A DNA stretch of 64,000 bases from Adiantum capillus-veneris (Eukaryota; Streptophyta; Polypodiopsida; Polypodiales; Pteridaceae). The stretch spans positions 114,226,549 through 114,290,548 of the forward strand of contig CM043953.1 of NCBI GenBank assembly GCA_014529385.2. The letters are read 5' to 3'. Each line of letters begins with the position of its first letter. Position 1 is the stretch's first letter. Below the pieces are notes generated by a model. The model searched no databases. It was not told the DNA's origin and worked only from the letters and a program-made list of their open reading frames with translations. Both the position numbers and the translations under genes were made by a program. This document shows positions 33,124 to 46,029 of the stretch, one piece after another.

Positions 33124-36100
33124 GACATTGGAAAGATGGGGTCTCCATTTCTTCGATAGGGTCAGGTAATCCCTCTGTAAATATTCTCTCCAACAAGAAG
33201 GGAGTACGTCCACTTTCCAATGACTTAAAGTCACTTTATTCTTGGATGACACTAGGTATGGCTAGGGATTTCGCGTAGGGAACACTGTGCTCTATAAGGT
33301 TTGGGTAAGTTCCTATCTTCTTGTTGGGTTCCTTGGGTCTTGGTTATTGTGGATAAATGATGATCTTCCTTGGTTGTTTCTTTCCTAGTGACCATTTAAG
33401 TCTCCATGGTCTCATTCGAATCAGAATCCTCTTTAGCGTCGTTCATATACATGGGGTTGTCACCAGTCCCTATGTTGGTCTTTGAACTGGGGTTTGACTT
33501 CTATGCTTTTTGCAATCTCTTCCTTCGTGTTTTTTTCTTCTTCTGAGATTGGGCAATAATGTTGTGTCTCTTTCTTCAAGAATATAATTTTAGTTTTGGT
33601 GCATCGATCGTGTGAGTATATTTACTGGCACCATAGGTGTACTTTGTGATGGCTCCTTGGTAACCTCAATTAAGTTCAATGGTGTGATCCTTGGAACATT
33701 TGGATTATTAGGACATTGGGCAATCAAATGATCTATGCTACATCGATTACACATGAGTATCGGCATTGTAGTTGTACTCGCTTGATTGGTTTGCATTAAT
33801 GTGGCATTCTTTGTAGTCTATTAGGACACTTTACTACATGATGTGGACCCCCACACTTGTAGCATTGTAAAGGTGGTCTCTTGGCAGTGAAATTGATATT
33901 TTGGCCTCTTGCCACAAGAGCAGCTACTTGATAGACATGTTTGACTTGTCCCAAATAGTCCTCCATGTAGTATTGGGGACTTTCTTCAAGTGCATCGATC
34001 CCATAGGAAATATTAGGGTCTAACACATCCTTGCAATCCACACAAGCAATAGATGACTCACAACCCACTTGATTCACAGAAGTGATTCTCGGATGTCGGG
34101 GTTGCGGTCCTAGCACTGGATGTGGTAATGGTGTTGTTTGAACAACATTTTGGTCCCTAGGGACCATGTGTTGTGATGGTTGTTCAAGAGGTGGAGCCGG
34201 CATCAATGCACGCACTCGAATGTGTCCGTCCATGATACAATTGGTCGATTAGCTATCGTGCGTTTAAATATTATATAATTCTTGGCTTGACGACCATACC
34301 TCCCACATGCATTGCAATTCCCATTAAATTTTACTCTAAACGTAGGGCATTCATTGGTACTATGTGGACCAAAGCAAACTGAGCACCAATGTTGCTCCCT
34401 TTTGGGATACATATGATTGTTTTGTGGAGGACGATTGTCTCTAAGACTTTCTTGAATGGCCTTGGTGAGATAAACTAAAGTTATCTCAGATATCTTTGGC
34501 TCTTTAACAATAGGCTTTATGGTCATTGGCTCATACCCCGATGCTTGCGAGCTAGTAGATTTAGGCTCAGTAGACACTCTTTCTCCTTGAATCATTAATT
34601 TGTCCTCCAATTGGATCGCATTGGTTGTGACTGCTTCCCAAGTGGTGATACCTCTAATGACTAGGCCATTGTAGATATCCTCATGTCGTAGTCCTCATGT
34701 CGTAGTCCTCTAATGAATCTTTTGAGCAATTGTTTATTATTAAAGCGCTCATTTGGATTACAACCATAATCAAATGCTTCAAGTGACTAATAAAGTCTCT
34801 CATAGACTCCCCTTCCTCTCGTTGGGATTTTTGGAGCTAAGAGGCTACACACCAAAGCACTCCCTCTCGTATGTACTCTTTCAAGAACAATCTCCTAAGA
34901 GTAGGGTAAATCATTTTCTCTTCCACCCTTAGGATCCTATACCATTTTCCAACCTTTCCACTTAAGGTCAGGCTTAAAGCATTACTCTTATGTAGCTCAT
35001 TGTGTTCTCCTAGGGAATCGCATATTTGTTCAAATACTTCGGTATGCTTTCTCACATCCCCGTCTCCATAATTTTTGTGTGAGCTTGGCTATTTGTATTG
35101 CCTTACTTCTAGACTCTTTGTCAGGCGTGTTACACATATTTTCAGCAATAGATCAACTAATAGCTTGAGCAAATGTCGCCAAGTCACCCAAGTGAGCAGG
35201 TATAGTGGGGACATGTGCTCTTTGGACTACATGTGGAATGGGGGTTGGCATTGGGTTAGGCATACGGGTGATACTTGGGTCTCAAGCTGGGTACGATGTT
35301 GTGGCATGTGGTGGCCCAAAGTTCATATGTGTGGCCCTGGGAATAGCAGACGTGGGATGTGACATGCTAATGCTAGCTGGTATGGTCTCATTGAAATAAG
35401 GGCTTGGATGTTGTTGCCATGGAGCATAAGTTGTTGAAACAAAGAGAGAGGTAGGAGCTACATGAGCACGAGGGCCCACAAGTTCATATGATTGATACAC
35501 ACTTGTAGATACTGTTGTAGGCATTGGGCCACCATGTAGTGGTGCTTTACCAATATATGAGGTCCATGGCGTGTTTTTCGTCATGCCCATCAGTCGCATA
35601 GGCATGGTAGCCATGGTGTCATCAAGAGAAAGATGAGCTAAACTTGGAAAGGTAAAGCTATAGTTTGCGGGCTCAGATTGTACTAAGACCCCTGGCGAAA
35701 CAACATATGGAGGATCCATCAGGCTTACCGAGGGAGTCTCCATTTGTGATAAAGTTGGTTGCTTAGCCTTCCTTGTATCCAAGAATCTCATGAGAACCGT
35801 TGAAGTCATGTAGATCCCTCTGTTCTTCCTCTCCAACTCAATAACCCTATGGATGACATCACAAACTCTTTGTTGTTGCTCCTCTACGCTAGTAGCACCT
35901 GATGTGGATTGTAGGACATCTAACCAACCTATGTGATAGGTGTGACCTGTGTATAGGTCGCTTAAAGTCTCCGTTTGTAGTTCATAATTCTAATTTTCAT
36001 GTAGAAACGCTCCATCTAGGATTGAGGTGCTAGGGGTGTCTATTGAACTAGATGCAATGTGGCTCTCTATGGTTTGACCCTTAGTAGTTGCTTATTCGGG

Positions 36101-36590
36101 AGCATTCGATTGCTCGACTAGCATGGATGTTGACATATGGGCCTTCGCCTTTAGCTCTCTCTGTTGCTCTGCCTTGCATAGGCTTTCGATTTCTTTTTCC
36201 CTAGATGCAAGGATATATCGCTCAACCTCTTGCACTTTTGCAAGGCTTCTACCATTAGGTAGTATAACCTCGGAGGGGAATAGCTCTGAAGAGTCAGTGA
36301 GTGCAGTGAATGGAGTATTCACATGCACACTCTCTAGGAGCATGGGGTCTACATTGGTTATGCATGGTGAATTTCCTTCCCCACCCCCTTCATTTACATC
36401 GGTAGCTCCATGTTCAGAGCGAGTGGCGCTCTCGGCTCGGACCGTGGGCCCATGGCATGCATGTCTTGGCTTAAACAATCGAGATTGGGCATTGGGTAAT
36501 CTTCCATGATGTCATAGTCAGAGGAAGAGTCACTAGATGCAATATGTGGGTCCTGAGTGGTACTACCTTGGGTTCCCAAACCACCACAAG
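33124..36590 (-). mobile_element. Minus-strand gag-protease-linker fragment, same family as the 44.4-53.3 kb element
   Basis: Minus-strand frames align in order with 46,030-49,585 of the plus-strand LTR element: the head (36,478-36,092), a Pro/Thr/Met-rich stretch (35,836-35,282), a capsid piece (35,055-34,837; TLSGKVGKWYRIL), the zinc-knuckle region (34,610-33,796) and a following frame (33,796-33,590). All four zinc knuckles keep their final cysteine here (CSVCFGPHSTNEC, CNACGRYGRQAKNY lacks the His, CYKCGGPHHVVKC, CNRCSIDHLIAQC). No LTRs adjoin it. It continues at 28,205-28,072 on the far side of the Copia insertion. Many stops and frame changes: an old truncated copy. Confidence 0.85.
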
Positions 36591-36648
36591 TGAGTATTCT
36601 ACCTCTACATAGGACTGCTCACCTGCATCATGTATAAGAAGGAAGAAA

Positions 36649-37060
36649 ATGTCTGAACAGATGAAAGACACCATGCACACCATGTTTGCACAAAACGAGA
36701 CATTGATAGCTTCATTAGATGAAGTAGTAGGCATTGTTGCACATAGCAAGATTGGTAAATATGTGTTTCAAGGGCATGAGTAGGCCCTCATTAAGCTATG
36801 GCATTAAGAAGTGGTAGTGGAGGCTACCAAGCTACCCCAATAGGTGTTGAACACCTTTCAGGCAAATACGGGAACACCACTAGTCAACGGGGTATCTCTG
36901 GAGTTGACAGCAGGAGAGCCCCATGTTCTCAAAATCCCAGATGCAACCAAACGTGCACCAACCACTGTTGATGCAGTCATCAAATTTTTGAAAGAGAATG
37001 AATAGGCAAAGAAGAAAAAGAAAGATGGTGCACAAATTCATTGTTGAAACAATCAACTTG
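36649..37060 (+). pseudogene. Unidentified gag-like coding remnant
   Basis: From the ATG at 36,649 a coherent frame reads MSEQMKDTMHTMFAQNETL, SKIGKYVFQGHE, LELTAGEPHVLKIPDATKRA and AVIKFLKENE, interrupted by about four TAG/TAA codons where Gln would fit. It ends Lys-rich. Composition resembles the N-terminal half of a retroelement gag, but no family motif is decisive. It lies on the opposite strand to the adjacent gag fragment. Confidence 0.4.
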
Positions 37061-37669
37061 AACAATAACCCAATGTACCTTCTAAAAAGTTATTTGCCAT
37101 GCTACTGGTCAGAATCTAGGACCTAGAGGCCATTATCAATATCAGTCATTTTCTGTGTACTTATGCTGTGCAGAATACTACCAAGGCCAAGTCTCAAAAC
37201 CTATTCAAGGTTTGATATGTTTGGCAGTTCCTCTACTAGGTGAATTTGGCCCCACCCCACTCCATACTTAGGATAAGGTAACACGGGATAGAGCACCCAA
37301 GATTACTCTAACACGAGATAGGACACTTATAAAGGGAAGGGTGAAACAACAAAAGATACTATGACAAAAACCAAAGCTAAATGAAGAATATATGGTCTAC
37401 TATATATGATTCAAGCAAAAAAACAAAACTACATAGGTGTACCTCACAAAATCCACAAATCACATCAATTAAGAAAACCCAAAGTCAAAATTGGAGCCAA
37501 TGTCCAAAAATATAGTTTGCTGGACAACTTTGTCGTAGCCACTTTAACCATTTGTAAAACCTGCTAGAAACACATTTTGCATATTTTGCACATAGTCTAC
37601 TTATAGTCTACTTAGATTATGAGATAAAAACAAATAATAAGTTTTTTAATGTCAAAATATAGGATATAT
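37061..37669. other. Gene-free stretch
   Basis: AT-rich sequence without a motif-bearing frame between the gag-like remnant and the LINE fragment. Confidence 0.5.
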
Positions 37670-38665
37670 TTAGAGATTGGCAAGAAGCACAATCAGCCCA
37701 CTATGCAAGCAAAAGTTCTCAAGGACAACCGTAAGCTTTTGTGCATCCTCTAAAGTGTGTGATAGAAGCACTACATCTTCCAAATACAACAAAAGCATGA
37801 TTACCGCATTGCAAATAGTAACCTCTTCAATGCCATCTTGTTGTTGCATAAAGTTTACCATTTTTTTCTAATTGATCTATGCATGGACCAAAAAGATTTG
37901 GTGACAATGGGCATCCTTGTTCAACCCTAATAGTGCTTGCATTTTATTTTTTAAAGTCCTCTTCCCATGTGTAATTGACCTATCACCTTCTCTTAGATTT
38001 GAGAAGCCGCAAGTATAAACTCACTTAGCACTTGGAGTTCTTCCATTCTCCTCAAAAATTATTACATGGATTCATATCAAATGCTTTCTTGAAGTCCACA
38101 AAGCAAAAATGCCATCGCTTGCCTTTCAACTAACTTTCCTTCATGAAAACATGAAGAGTGACAAGATGGTCAATGGTGTCATGATGTTGACTCCTTGTCC
38201 TTTTTCATGCTTACCTTTTGTTTTGGTCCAATTACTCAATTTTATCTCCATTATGTACCCAAATAACTTTTCCATAAGAGACCCAATCCTTTTAGTTCGG
38301 TAGTTAATAACATTCTTTACATCCCCCCTTTATGCAAAATCTTGACTCAATTAGTGATCTAATCACAAGGCATACAATGTTGAAGTGCAAGGTCAAACAT
38401 ATCACACATCCAATCATATGTCAAATCTCTCGTTTTGTCTTGATACCTCGATGCTTTGCAAGTGGCCAACTTTTCAAGCCCGCTGCACACATTCTCAATA
38501 GTAAAAAAAGAGGCATACATGGGAGTGAACCATAAAATGACATCTTTGCAACATTTGGTTGTTCATATAATTGCCTACAATGTGCATTCATATGCAAAAG
38601 ACTCAAGTTACCAAAACTCTCAACCAGCTTGTCCTTCAAGTTTCCAAATTCTTCCACATGCACGT
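37670..38665 (-). mobile_element. LINE (non-LTR) reverse transcriptase fragment, decayed
   Basis: Minus-strand reading gives CFVDFKKAFDM (RT block with catalytic Asp) near 38,110-38,080, VEQGCPLSPNLFG near 37,920, and LLYLEDVVLLSHTLEDAQKL near 37,780. The last is the YADD box, here YLED, so a catalytic residue is lost. The spacing and order are those of plant L1-type RT. Several stops and frame changes separate the blocks. No endonuclease, ORF1 or poly(A) tail is visible. Confidence 0.8.
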
Positions 38666-39423
38666 GCCTTTTCTTAATTTTTTTAAAATGATGCCTGATG
38701 TCATAAAATCTAATATCTACCTATTCCAAATGATTTTCTCATATTGAAATGAGTATTTAATATGGGAAGATAAAAGGGAACAAGAGTTAGGATATGGATA
38801 TGTGCTGCTAGACCCATTCTCAGCAGGGGACCAAGAGCAATATACACCTAATGGAACTTCAATATAACTTAGGATAAGCTTCATTAAAGCCTCCAAAGGC
38901 TACTGTTAAAAGTCTTTAGACCTAAAACCTTTAGGTAAGACTTTGACCAACTTTAGGTGCTTGAGCCAAAAATCCAATGCAACTCCTACAAAGGAGGGGA
39001 CAAGCCCTACATCTAGGAGCATGAGAGAGGACACCCCCCCCCCCCCCCCCCCCCCCCCCCCCACAGGAGTCACGCTTCCACATGAGGCATAAAGGTCACA
39101 TGTCAGGCCCCTAGCCAAGTTGCCCCCAATTAAGCTTAAATCCTATTGGATGGCCCATGGAAAGGTCCAATGAGAATTATGCTTAATTAAATTAAGCTTA
39201 AACTATATGGAAAAGCCCCTAACAAGGACCAATAAGAATTAGGACCTACTTTATTCATATTGATTAGTCTACCAAGGAGTCCAATGAGGATTGAGCAGAC
39301 CTTGTACAAGCTTAATTCTTATTGACAAGTTGACCTAGAGAGTCAATAAGAATTTAGCATCAATTATTTAATAAAACAAGATCTTTCTCAAAAGGGGTAA
39401 GAAGGACACTTGTCTAAATGCTA

Positions 39424-39461
<38 letters not shown>

Positions 39462-39699
39462 TCATTGTGTGTTAAGCAAGAAGTGATCTCATTCTCCAAC
39501 TTGAGAAGTAGAGAGCCTACACCAACATCTCTTGGCTATGGAATGCAAATCCAAGCAAGAGTCAAGCCTCAAGCATGCTCATCATCTTCTCAAATCTCCA
39601 TTACCATGCTCAGATATGCTCTAAGAGTGATGATATGTGAGGAGAAGGCTTCTTTCTCGTATGCTACATATTCTTCCTCTTCATTTTCCTCACTGCCTG
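38666..39699. other. Gene-free stretch with poly(C) and (CA)n tracts
   Basis: Contains a 29-base C homopolymer (39,034-39,062), imperfect repeats of TAAGCTTAA/CCAATGAGAATTA between about 39,120 and 39,360, and (CA)n at 39,431-39,456. No gene is recognised. Confidence 0.5.
39034..39062. repeat. Poly(C) homopolymer, 29 bases
   Basis: An uninterrupted run of C on the plus strand (poly-G on the minus). This is rare compared with the many dinucleotide repeats here and could form an i-motif or G-quadruplex; its length may be imprecise in sequencing. Confidence 0.9.
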
Positions 39700-41262
39700 A
39701 AATTATTGCATCTGGCATTTTATGTGGTGGGCTACATAAGCTCACTTTGTATGACAAGTGTGGGAAGAATTTTGCAAATACATTTGTGGATTCAAAGGCT
39801 ATTTCAGATGCAAAGCTTTTGCATGCACGTTTTAGGCATTTGAATTTTTCTAGTTTGCTGCGTTTGCAAAAATGTGATATGGTTGCTTCTTGCCACCTCT
39901 TGAAGCACCTTCTAAGCATGTTTGCGAAGGCTGTATTTTGGATAAGATTTAGCATTCAAAGTTTCTAAAGGATGGTTTAGTAAGGGCTACATGCAAATTG
40001 CAACTTGTGCATAGTGATGTTTGTGGGTCTATGAAAACTCTGTTCTTAGGCAATTACCTGTTCTTCATGAGTTTCACTAATGATTACTCCTTGCATGCAT
40101 GTGTATATCTGCTTAAAGGTAAGTCCCAAGTATTCATGTGCTCCAAGCAATCTCTAGCTATGGATGAAAATATCTCTAAACATACTATGGGAACCCTCAA
40201 TTCAGATCGAGGGGGTGAATATATGTCTCATGAGTTTAATGCATTTCTGACCGGATAAAACACCAATGTACAGTGCCCTATACAGCTCCACAAAATGGTG
40301 TTGGTGAAAGAAAAAAAGAGTCCGCTTGTGGAGATGGTACGGTGTATGGTCAAGAGTCAAGTTTACACATTTATTTTGACTTAAGGCTATCATGTGTGCT
40401 ACTTATGTGCTTAATAGGTGTCCTACAAAATCTTTGCAATCTATGACTTCTTATGAAGCATGGTATGATAATAAGCCATCTATATATCACATGCACATTT
40501 TTGGTTGTTTGGCTTATGATTTGGTGCCACAAACGTAGCGCAAGGAACTGAATGATAATGATGTTAATTGTTTTTTTGTTTTTTAGAGCATTGAAAGCAA
40601 AGGTTATAAGTTATACTATCCACAAACAAAACGTATTTTGGTTTCATGAGATGTTGTGTTCGTGGAAGATTCTGTTTAGCCAATGTTGTCATGTACTAGA
40701 GACATTGATGTAAACATTTATGACATTTTGTTGCCTCTTTTTACTAGTGGTGGAAACTTGAATGTAAATTCCAGTGAGGAAAATATACAGCCTATGGGGG
40801 CTTCCAAAAATGCTTCGGATTAGCCTATTATTGATGCCGATGTACATGCTGTACTTGATGTGGAAAGAGCTCAGAATAAGGAGGCTAGATGTATGGCAAA
40901 ATGTCTGGTGCATACTTTGCGTGACAATAAATTGGATGCACCTATGTGTACTCGTACTCGTTCAAGTTCTTGCCATACATCTTATACATCCGATTGTTAT
41001 GCTTTGGTTGTTTCTAGTTTATGTGATGTGGAGGAACCCTTGTCTTTTGATGAAGCACAATTTTCAAAACATTGGGATGGCTACCATGCAATCAAAATAT
41101 GATACACTTATAGAAAATGACACATGGACTATGTGTGATTTGCCTCTTGACAAAAAGGCCATTGGTACGAAGTGGGTTTACAAATAGAAACGTAAGCCGG
41201 ATAATGAGATTGATCGCTACAAGGCTCGACTTGTTGCAAAAGGTTATGCACAACAAAAATTT
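39700..41262 (+). mobile_element. Decayed internal fragment of the same Copia family
   Basis: Collinear with about 29,930-31,510 of the complete Copia element: GGLHKLTLYDKCGKNFAN, the pre-integrase HLNFSSLLRLQK, HSDVCGSM, TLNSDRGGEYMSHEFN (here the second catalytic Asp and reading frame are intact), and the start of RT (KKAIGTKWVYK). Many stops and indels. It has neither LTRs nor the RT core, ending abruptly at 41,262. Because the lesions differ from those in the complete copy, the two copies decayed independently. Confidence 0.85.
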
Positions 41263-41266
41263 TCTT

Positions 41267-43925
41267 TTAATAAAAAGGTAGTCTCATATTTTCACTCCTT
41301 TTTTGGAACCCAAGTCAATCTCTTTTATTTAAATAGCAAAAGGCTTTCTATTTTTAGCTCACTTCCTCCTCAATCTTGCTTTGAGCATCTTCTTTGACCA
41401 TTGTGGCACCCGATATACACCCCACAGAAACAAGCTCCACAAAACCTTCTTGATCTTCCATACAAGCACTTCAATTTGGCATATATATATAAAACAATAC
41501 TCCACCAAAGCTAAACCAATTCTGTAAATACTTTCACCCCAATATTTCACATTGTAGATACAAAGCATTAGGTCACCCACCCCCCTTTGAACTTGCACAT
41601 CCTCTAGCATGTGCCAACCTCAAAACTCATCAAAATCACGAATTCCATCGCATACATCATCCTCATCATCGCATTCTTGATCTCCATTGATTTCCAAGCT
41701 TTCATCTTCATCATGTATCTTTGTATGCTATTTCTACAATAGGAATCTTCATCTTTGCACCATCCAACTCTCATAGCCTATAGGTAGCATTGTCATAAGC
41801 ATGTTTGACCAATAAGGACCAACAAACCACTTGACCATCTTATGCATAGTTGTGTACTGATTATCCAGGCTACTATCATAAACTAAAACACAATCACCTT
41901 TGATAATTACACTCTGCCTTAATGTATGTTGGTTATATAAAATCCTTTTACTCCTTAAACGAGTACCCTTTAGATTTGTTAATGTCTCCACTTCTTGCAT
42001 ATCTCGAAAGCAAGTAAATCTTCTCTGTACAAACTTGTATTCCAATGTAAAATACTCCAAGGTACCATAGATCAATTTTGGTAGCATATAGCTTGTAGTT
42101 GTATTTTGAGTAGTACAGTCTACCCACAAAGCATAAGACAACCACCTAGGTCATTCCCCAATGTGTTCTTTACACGTTTCCTCATTTCTTTGATGACAGG
42201 AGGGTGGCCCCTTTCAATTTTTCCATTAGTCTCAGGGTTATCAACAATAGTAAGAGGTTATTTGGTATCCATATGCGAAAAAAAGCTTTAGATTTATCAA
42301 CATACAATTCACCTTCATTAGTAGTAATTTTCCCAATGGATCCATACCTGCAAATAACATCTCAAGCAAGAATTCACATACTGCACTCATAGATTTGGTT
42401 CTCAAAATCCCTCCTTTAATATGATTAGTTAAATCTTCCCTTGCAAGCACATTATACCGCATCTGCCATAGTCCTACATGCATAGTAATCAAATTTACAA
42501 CCCATTTAAAATGCATAGCCAAACGATAAGTACAATGCACACCATCATGATGCCTTATATTCCAGTAGATCTGACATGTACCACAAACCTCCACAAACTA
42601 GACCATGTTCTCACCAATAATTGTCCTTGATCTTTGCAAAAGTAGCCCAAACATCTCTATGTCATCCTAAAAACTCTCAAGGAACTTCTTCTTGATTTTT
42701 CTTGTCACATACTACTAGTTAAGATGTTTCCCTTGTTTGCTTTGAGTGCTTCCACAAAAACCTATCCTTGAAAAAAACCCATGTGCTTTCTTCTAAATCC
42801 ATTTGAACTCTTGGTCACTCCATCCTTCCTGCTTTGTCAATGTGCTCAAATACATGCCAATCAAGAGCCAATCTCCTTTGTATCACTCTTTAGAGAAAGT
42901 TTGAAGTGTGTAAATCAAATTTTTGCAATCTGCATGCAATTGTGAGGGACAATAATTGGCCTCCCACACTTGTAATTCACTTTCCTCAATGTTGATGATG
43001 TATGTAACGTCTTCTTCAATTTATGAATAGCCTACGCATGATGTTTCTTCCAATTGATATGAAATTCTCCAACATGGGAAAAATATGGTAACCAAATTAA
43101 GTAGGAAACACATGCACCTAAAAATGTTTGAACTTATGTAATTGAAGTGCATGACTCTTTCATCCTCTAGATAGGTTCAACTTTAACCAGGTTGGATCTT
43201 CTACCAGATAATCCACACAAATGGTCCACAATCAAAACATCTTTCACTCCAAACATAGACTTTTGCCTTGAAAGAGTAATGTTAACATCGTCAAAACTAA
43301 ACAAAATCCTGACATAATCAACAATATGGTTAGAAACAAATTTCATGCACCCCTTGTGATCCCCTACTATATCATTTTCGCCTTCTTCACACCCCTTGAT
43401 TTTAGTGCATCATGAATAAAGGGCATGGTGATTATAGGAATGAAGTCCCATAGCACATTATTCATATCATTTATCATGTGAGAAACCGAGTTGGTTACAT
43501 CTTGCAGTAAAGTACACATTGTGACCTGTTCCCACATTCTCGATAATGACCTTATTAACAAATGGCATGTCGTGATGAAGCTCAATGCTCCATTCCTTTT
43601 AGGATCTACAAACCATATGTTGGAATATGGAGCATAAGATGGTTCCAAATTCCCCGTCTTAATCTTCTCATTATAAGTAAATTATCAATTATGCAAGATG
43701 AGCCTTTGGAATTGGAATTGGAATAAGCCACAAACTCCAATGCATATGTGGAAGAGTAAAAATAATAAATATTTGGATCAACACAACCAATCTCACCTAG
43801 TTGGAAAGCAAAAGCTTGTCTTGAATATCTTTCTCATTAGTAAATCGATTAATGAGGCAACAATTATCATATAAACCCATTGCAAGTTTCAATTTTGTTA
43901 CAAAACAATACTTTTTTAGTAGCAA
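41267..43925 (-). mobile_element. Ty3/gypsy RT-integrase fragment, copy A
   Basis: On the minus strand, RT/thumb blocks lie at about 43,650-43,060 (SMFGVKDVLIVDHLCGLSGR, then TFLGACVSYLIWLPYFSHV). The integrase follows at about 42,594-41,749: CGTCQIYWNIRHHDG, an HFKWVV(D)LIT-type block, LWVDCTTQNTTTSYMLPKLIYG and the C-terminal CVLVYDSSLDNQ...KWFVGPY. Stops and frame changes are frequent. The 41,267-41,740 portion is non-coding 3' sequence. Nearly all of the integrase and this 3' part recur in copy B. It belongs to a plant gypsy lineage but cannot be placed further. Confidence 0.8.
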
Positions 43926-44410
43926 GAAAGACTTCCTTTTATTTTTATAAAAAAGGAAGTCTCCTATTTTTACTCCTTTTTCCTGAACTCAAGTCAATCT
44001 CTATGATTAAAATAGCAAAAGGCTTTCTATTTTTAGCTCACTTCCTCCTCAATCTTGCTTGAGCATCTTCCTTGACCATTGTGGCACCTGATACACTCCA
44101 CGTAGAAATGAGCTCCACAAAACCATCTTGATCTTCCATACAAGCACTTCATTTGGCATATATATAAACCAATACTCCACCAAAGTTAAACCAATTATGT
44201 AAATATTTTCACCCCCATATTTCACATCGTAGATACGAATCATTAGGACACGCATTCCCTTTGAACTTGCACATCCTCCGGCATGTGCCAACCTCAAAAC
44301 TCATCCAAATCACCAATTCCATCGCATACATAGTCACATTCTTGATCTTCATTGATTTCCAAGCTTTCATCTTCATCATGTATCTTTGTATCCTATTTCT
44401 TAAATAGCTT
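43926..44410 (-). mobile_element. Ty3/gypsy fragment copy B, 3' portion
   Basis: Matches 41,267-41,740 of copy A (for example GCTCACTTCCTCCTCAATCT, CATACAAGCACTTCA). It begins with a hairpin: AGACTTCCTTTT (43,929-43,940) and its exact inverse (43,951-43,962). It is cut at 44,410 by the LTR element; its continuation starts at 53,288. Confidence 0.8.
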
Positions 44411-44702
44411 TGTTAACCCTTACGGACACCCTATCACCTTCGACAGATGCCTTATTACTTATTTGAGTCATGGACCGGGCTTGTTGGTCCAATAGGTGTG
44501 TAGGTGATCGCCAATGAGAGGCGCACCACTTGTCTTATTTTTACAATATTTTTGCAATGATCGACCACTGTGGGTACCCATGTGTGAATGGGTCAGACTC
44601 TTATAAAAGGTCTATTTTGACCTAAAATCCTCATTTTTTGAGGTGCAAGCTAAGAAGTGTTCTTGCTCTACCTCTGTCTTCTCCTCCTTCGTGTGCTCAC
44701 GT

Positions 44703-44745
<43 letters not shown>

Positions 44746-44973
44746 CTTGAGAGAGAGAGAGAGAGAGAGTGATCGAGCATTGCGGCGCCATCGGCGGCTC
44801 CTTCTTCTTTACCACATAGGATCCTTCACGACGAAAGCATTGAGCGGTGAGTGACACACCATTGCCCCTTTGAGCTTGCTAGGACTGTCTAGTTGTGTGC
44901 TTGCAGTCATTCGTGGCTTGAACATGGTGTTTTGGCAAGTTCCCAACCTCCGACACGTGCGGCAAAGTGCACA
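44411..44973 (+). repeat. 5' LTR of the gag-protease element
   Basis: 563 bp, with TATAAAA at 44,602-44,608 as probable promoter. A compound microsatellite (GT 44,708-44,742, GA 44,749-44,769) lies in the probable transcribed region, followed by ACAAAGTGC-like sequence and the terminal CA. Confidence 0.92.
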
Positions 44974-46029
44974 TTTTTGGCACCGCTACTAGGGACTCCC
45001 TTGCACTAAGCTCGAGGAGCACTCAGTGCTACCTCAGGAAGCCATTCACTTCTGTTATTTTTGGTTTTTGCTGAGTTGTGTTAGATATGTTAAGTGGTTG
45101 TAATGTGCAGGTTTTTGTTAGGCTTGCTAAGTTTTGTAATGTGCAAGCGTTAGCAGGTCTGTTAGTTAGTGTTGGAGTTTGTTGTGTTAAGAAGTCTGGA
45201 CAATGTAGAGAGTGTGCTGTAGACAATGTGCAATTTGCTGTGTTTAGAAAGTGTGCAAGCAATAGATAATTAGTGTTAATTAGCTTTGTTAGCTGTAAGC
45301 ACGTTAGACAGAGCTGCCAGAGCTGTGTGCGCACGTGAGCTCGGTGCCCACGCGCAGCATTATCCACAAAAAAGTTGTTTTTAAAAAGTTTTTAAAATAT
45401 TTTTTTAATTTACAAAAAACGCTTGGAATATTTGAGACCAAAAAAAAAAAAAAAAAAAAACAAACAAAAATCTTATTTTAAAAGGAAGGATCGGGAGCTC
45501 GAGCCCGAGCCTAGGCCCAGGCCTCAGTCCTCAGTCTTATGATATAGTATAGACATTACTATATATATAAAGACTAGAACCTCAAGTGAGGGGAGGGGAT
45601 GTGGGACAAGTCCTTCAAGTCCTCCACCATTCCCTTCACTTACCCTTTGAACTTACTAATTTTAGCCTTGTTCTCGACTAGGAAAAGATTGTTTTTAGGA
45701 TTCCGAGGGCTTCAAGTAAGTGAACCGGGGGCTGTAAAGCACGGCACATCCCTCTAACCAAAACGCTCATTTTGAGCTATCACACACCATATTTTGTGGC
45801 TTGGTTAGAAAAAAAGACCATTAAAAAAAAAAATCATGAGTAAACTTGGATTGCAAAGACCCTAAAAACTAGGTGAGTGGTCTTCATGGGCACTCACCAA
45901 CACTTTTAGAGTATTGAGGTCTCATGCACCTATGCTATGGTCGTGTACTACAGGATGATCACATAGAGAGTGTCTATGTTTATGCGGGTACTCATTCTTC
46001 CTCCACATTAGACTATAGGCCCTCAGCAC

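Noticed and set aside
37677-38535. Plus-strand frames over the LINE region
   Set aside because: They are shadows of the minus-strand reverse transcriptase blocks.
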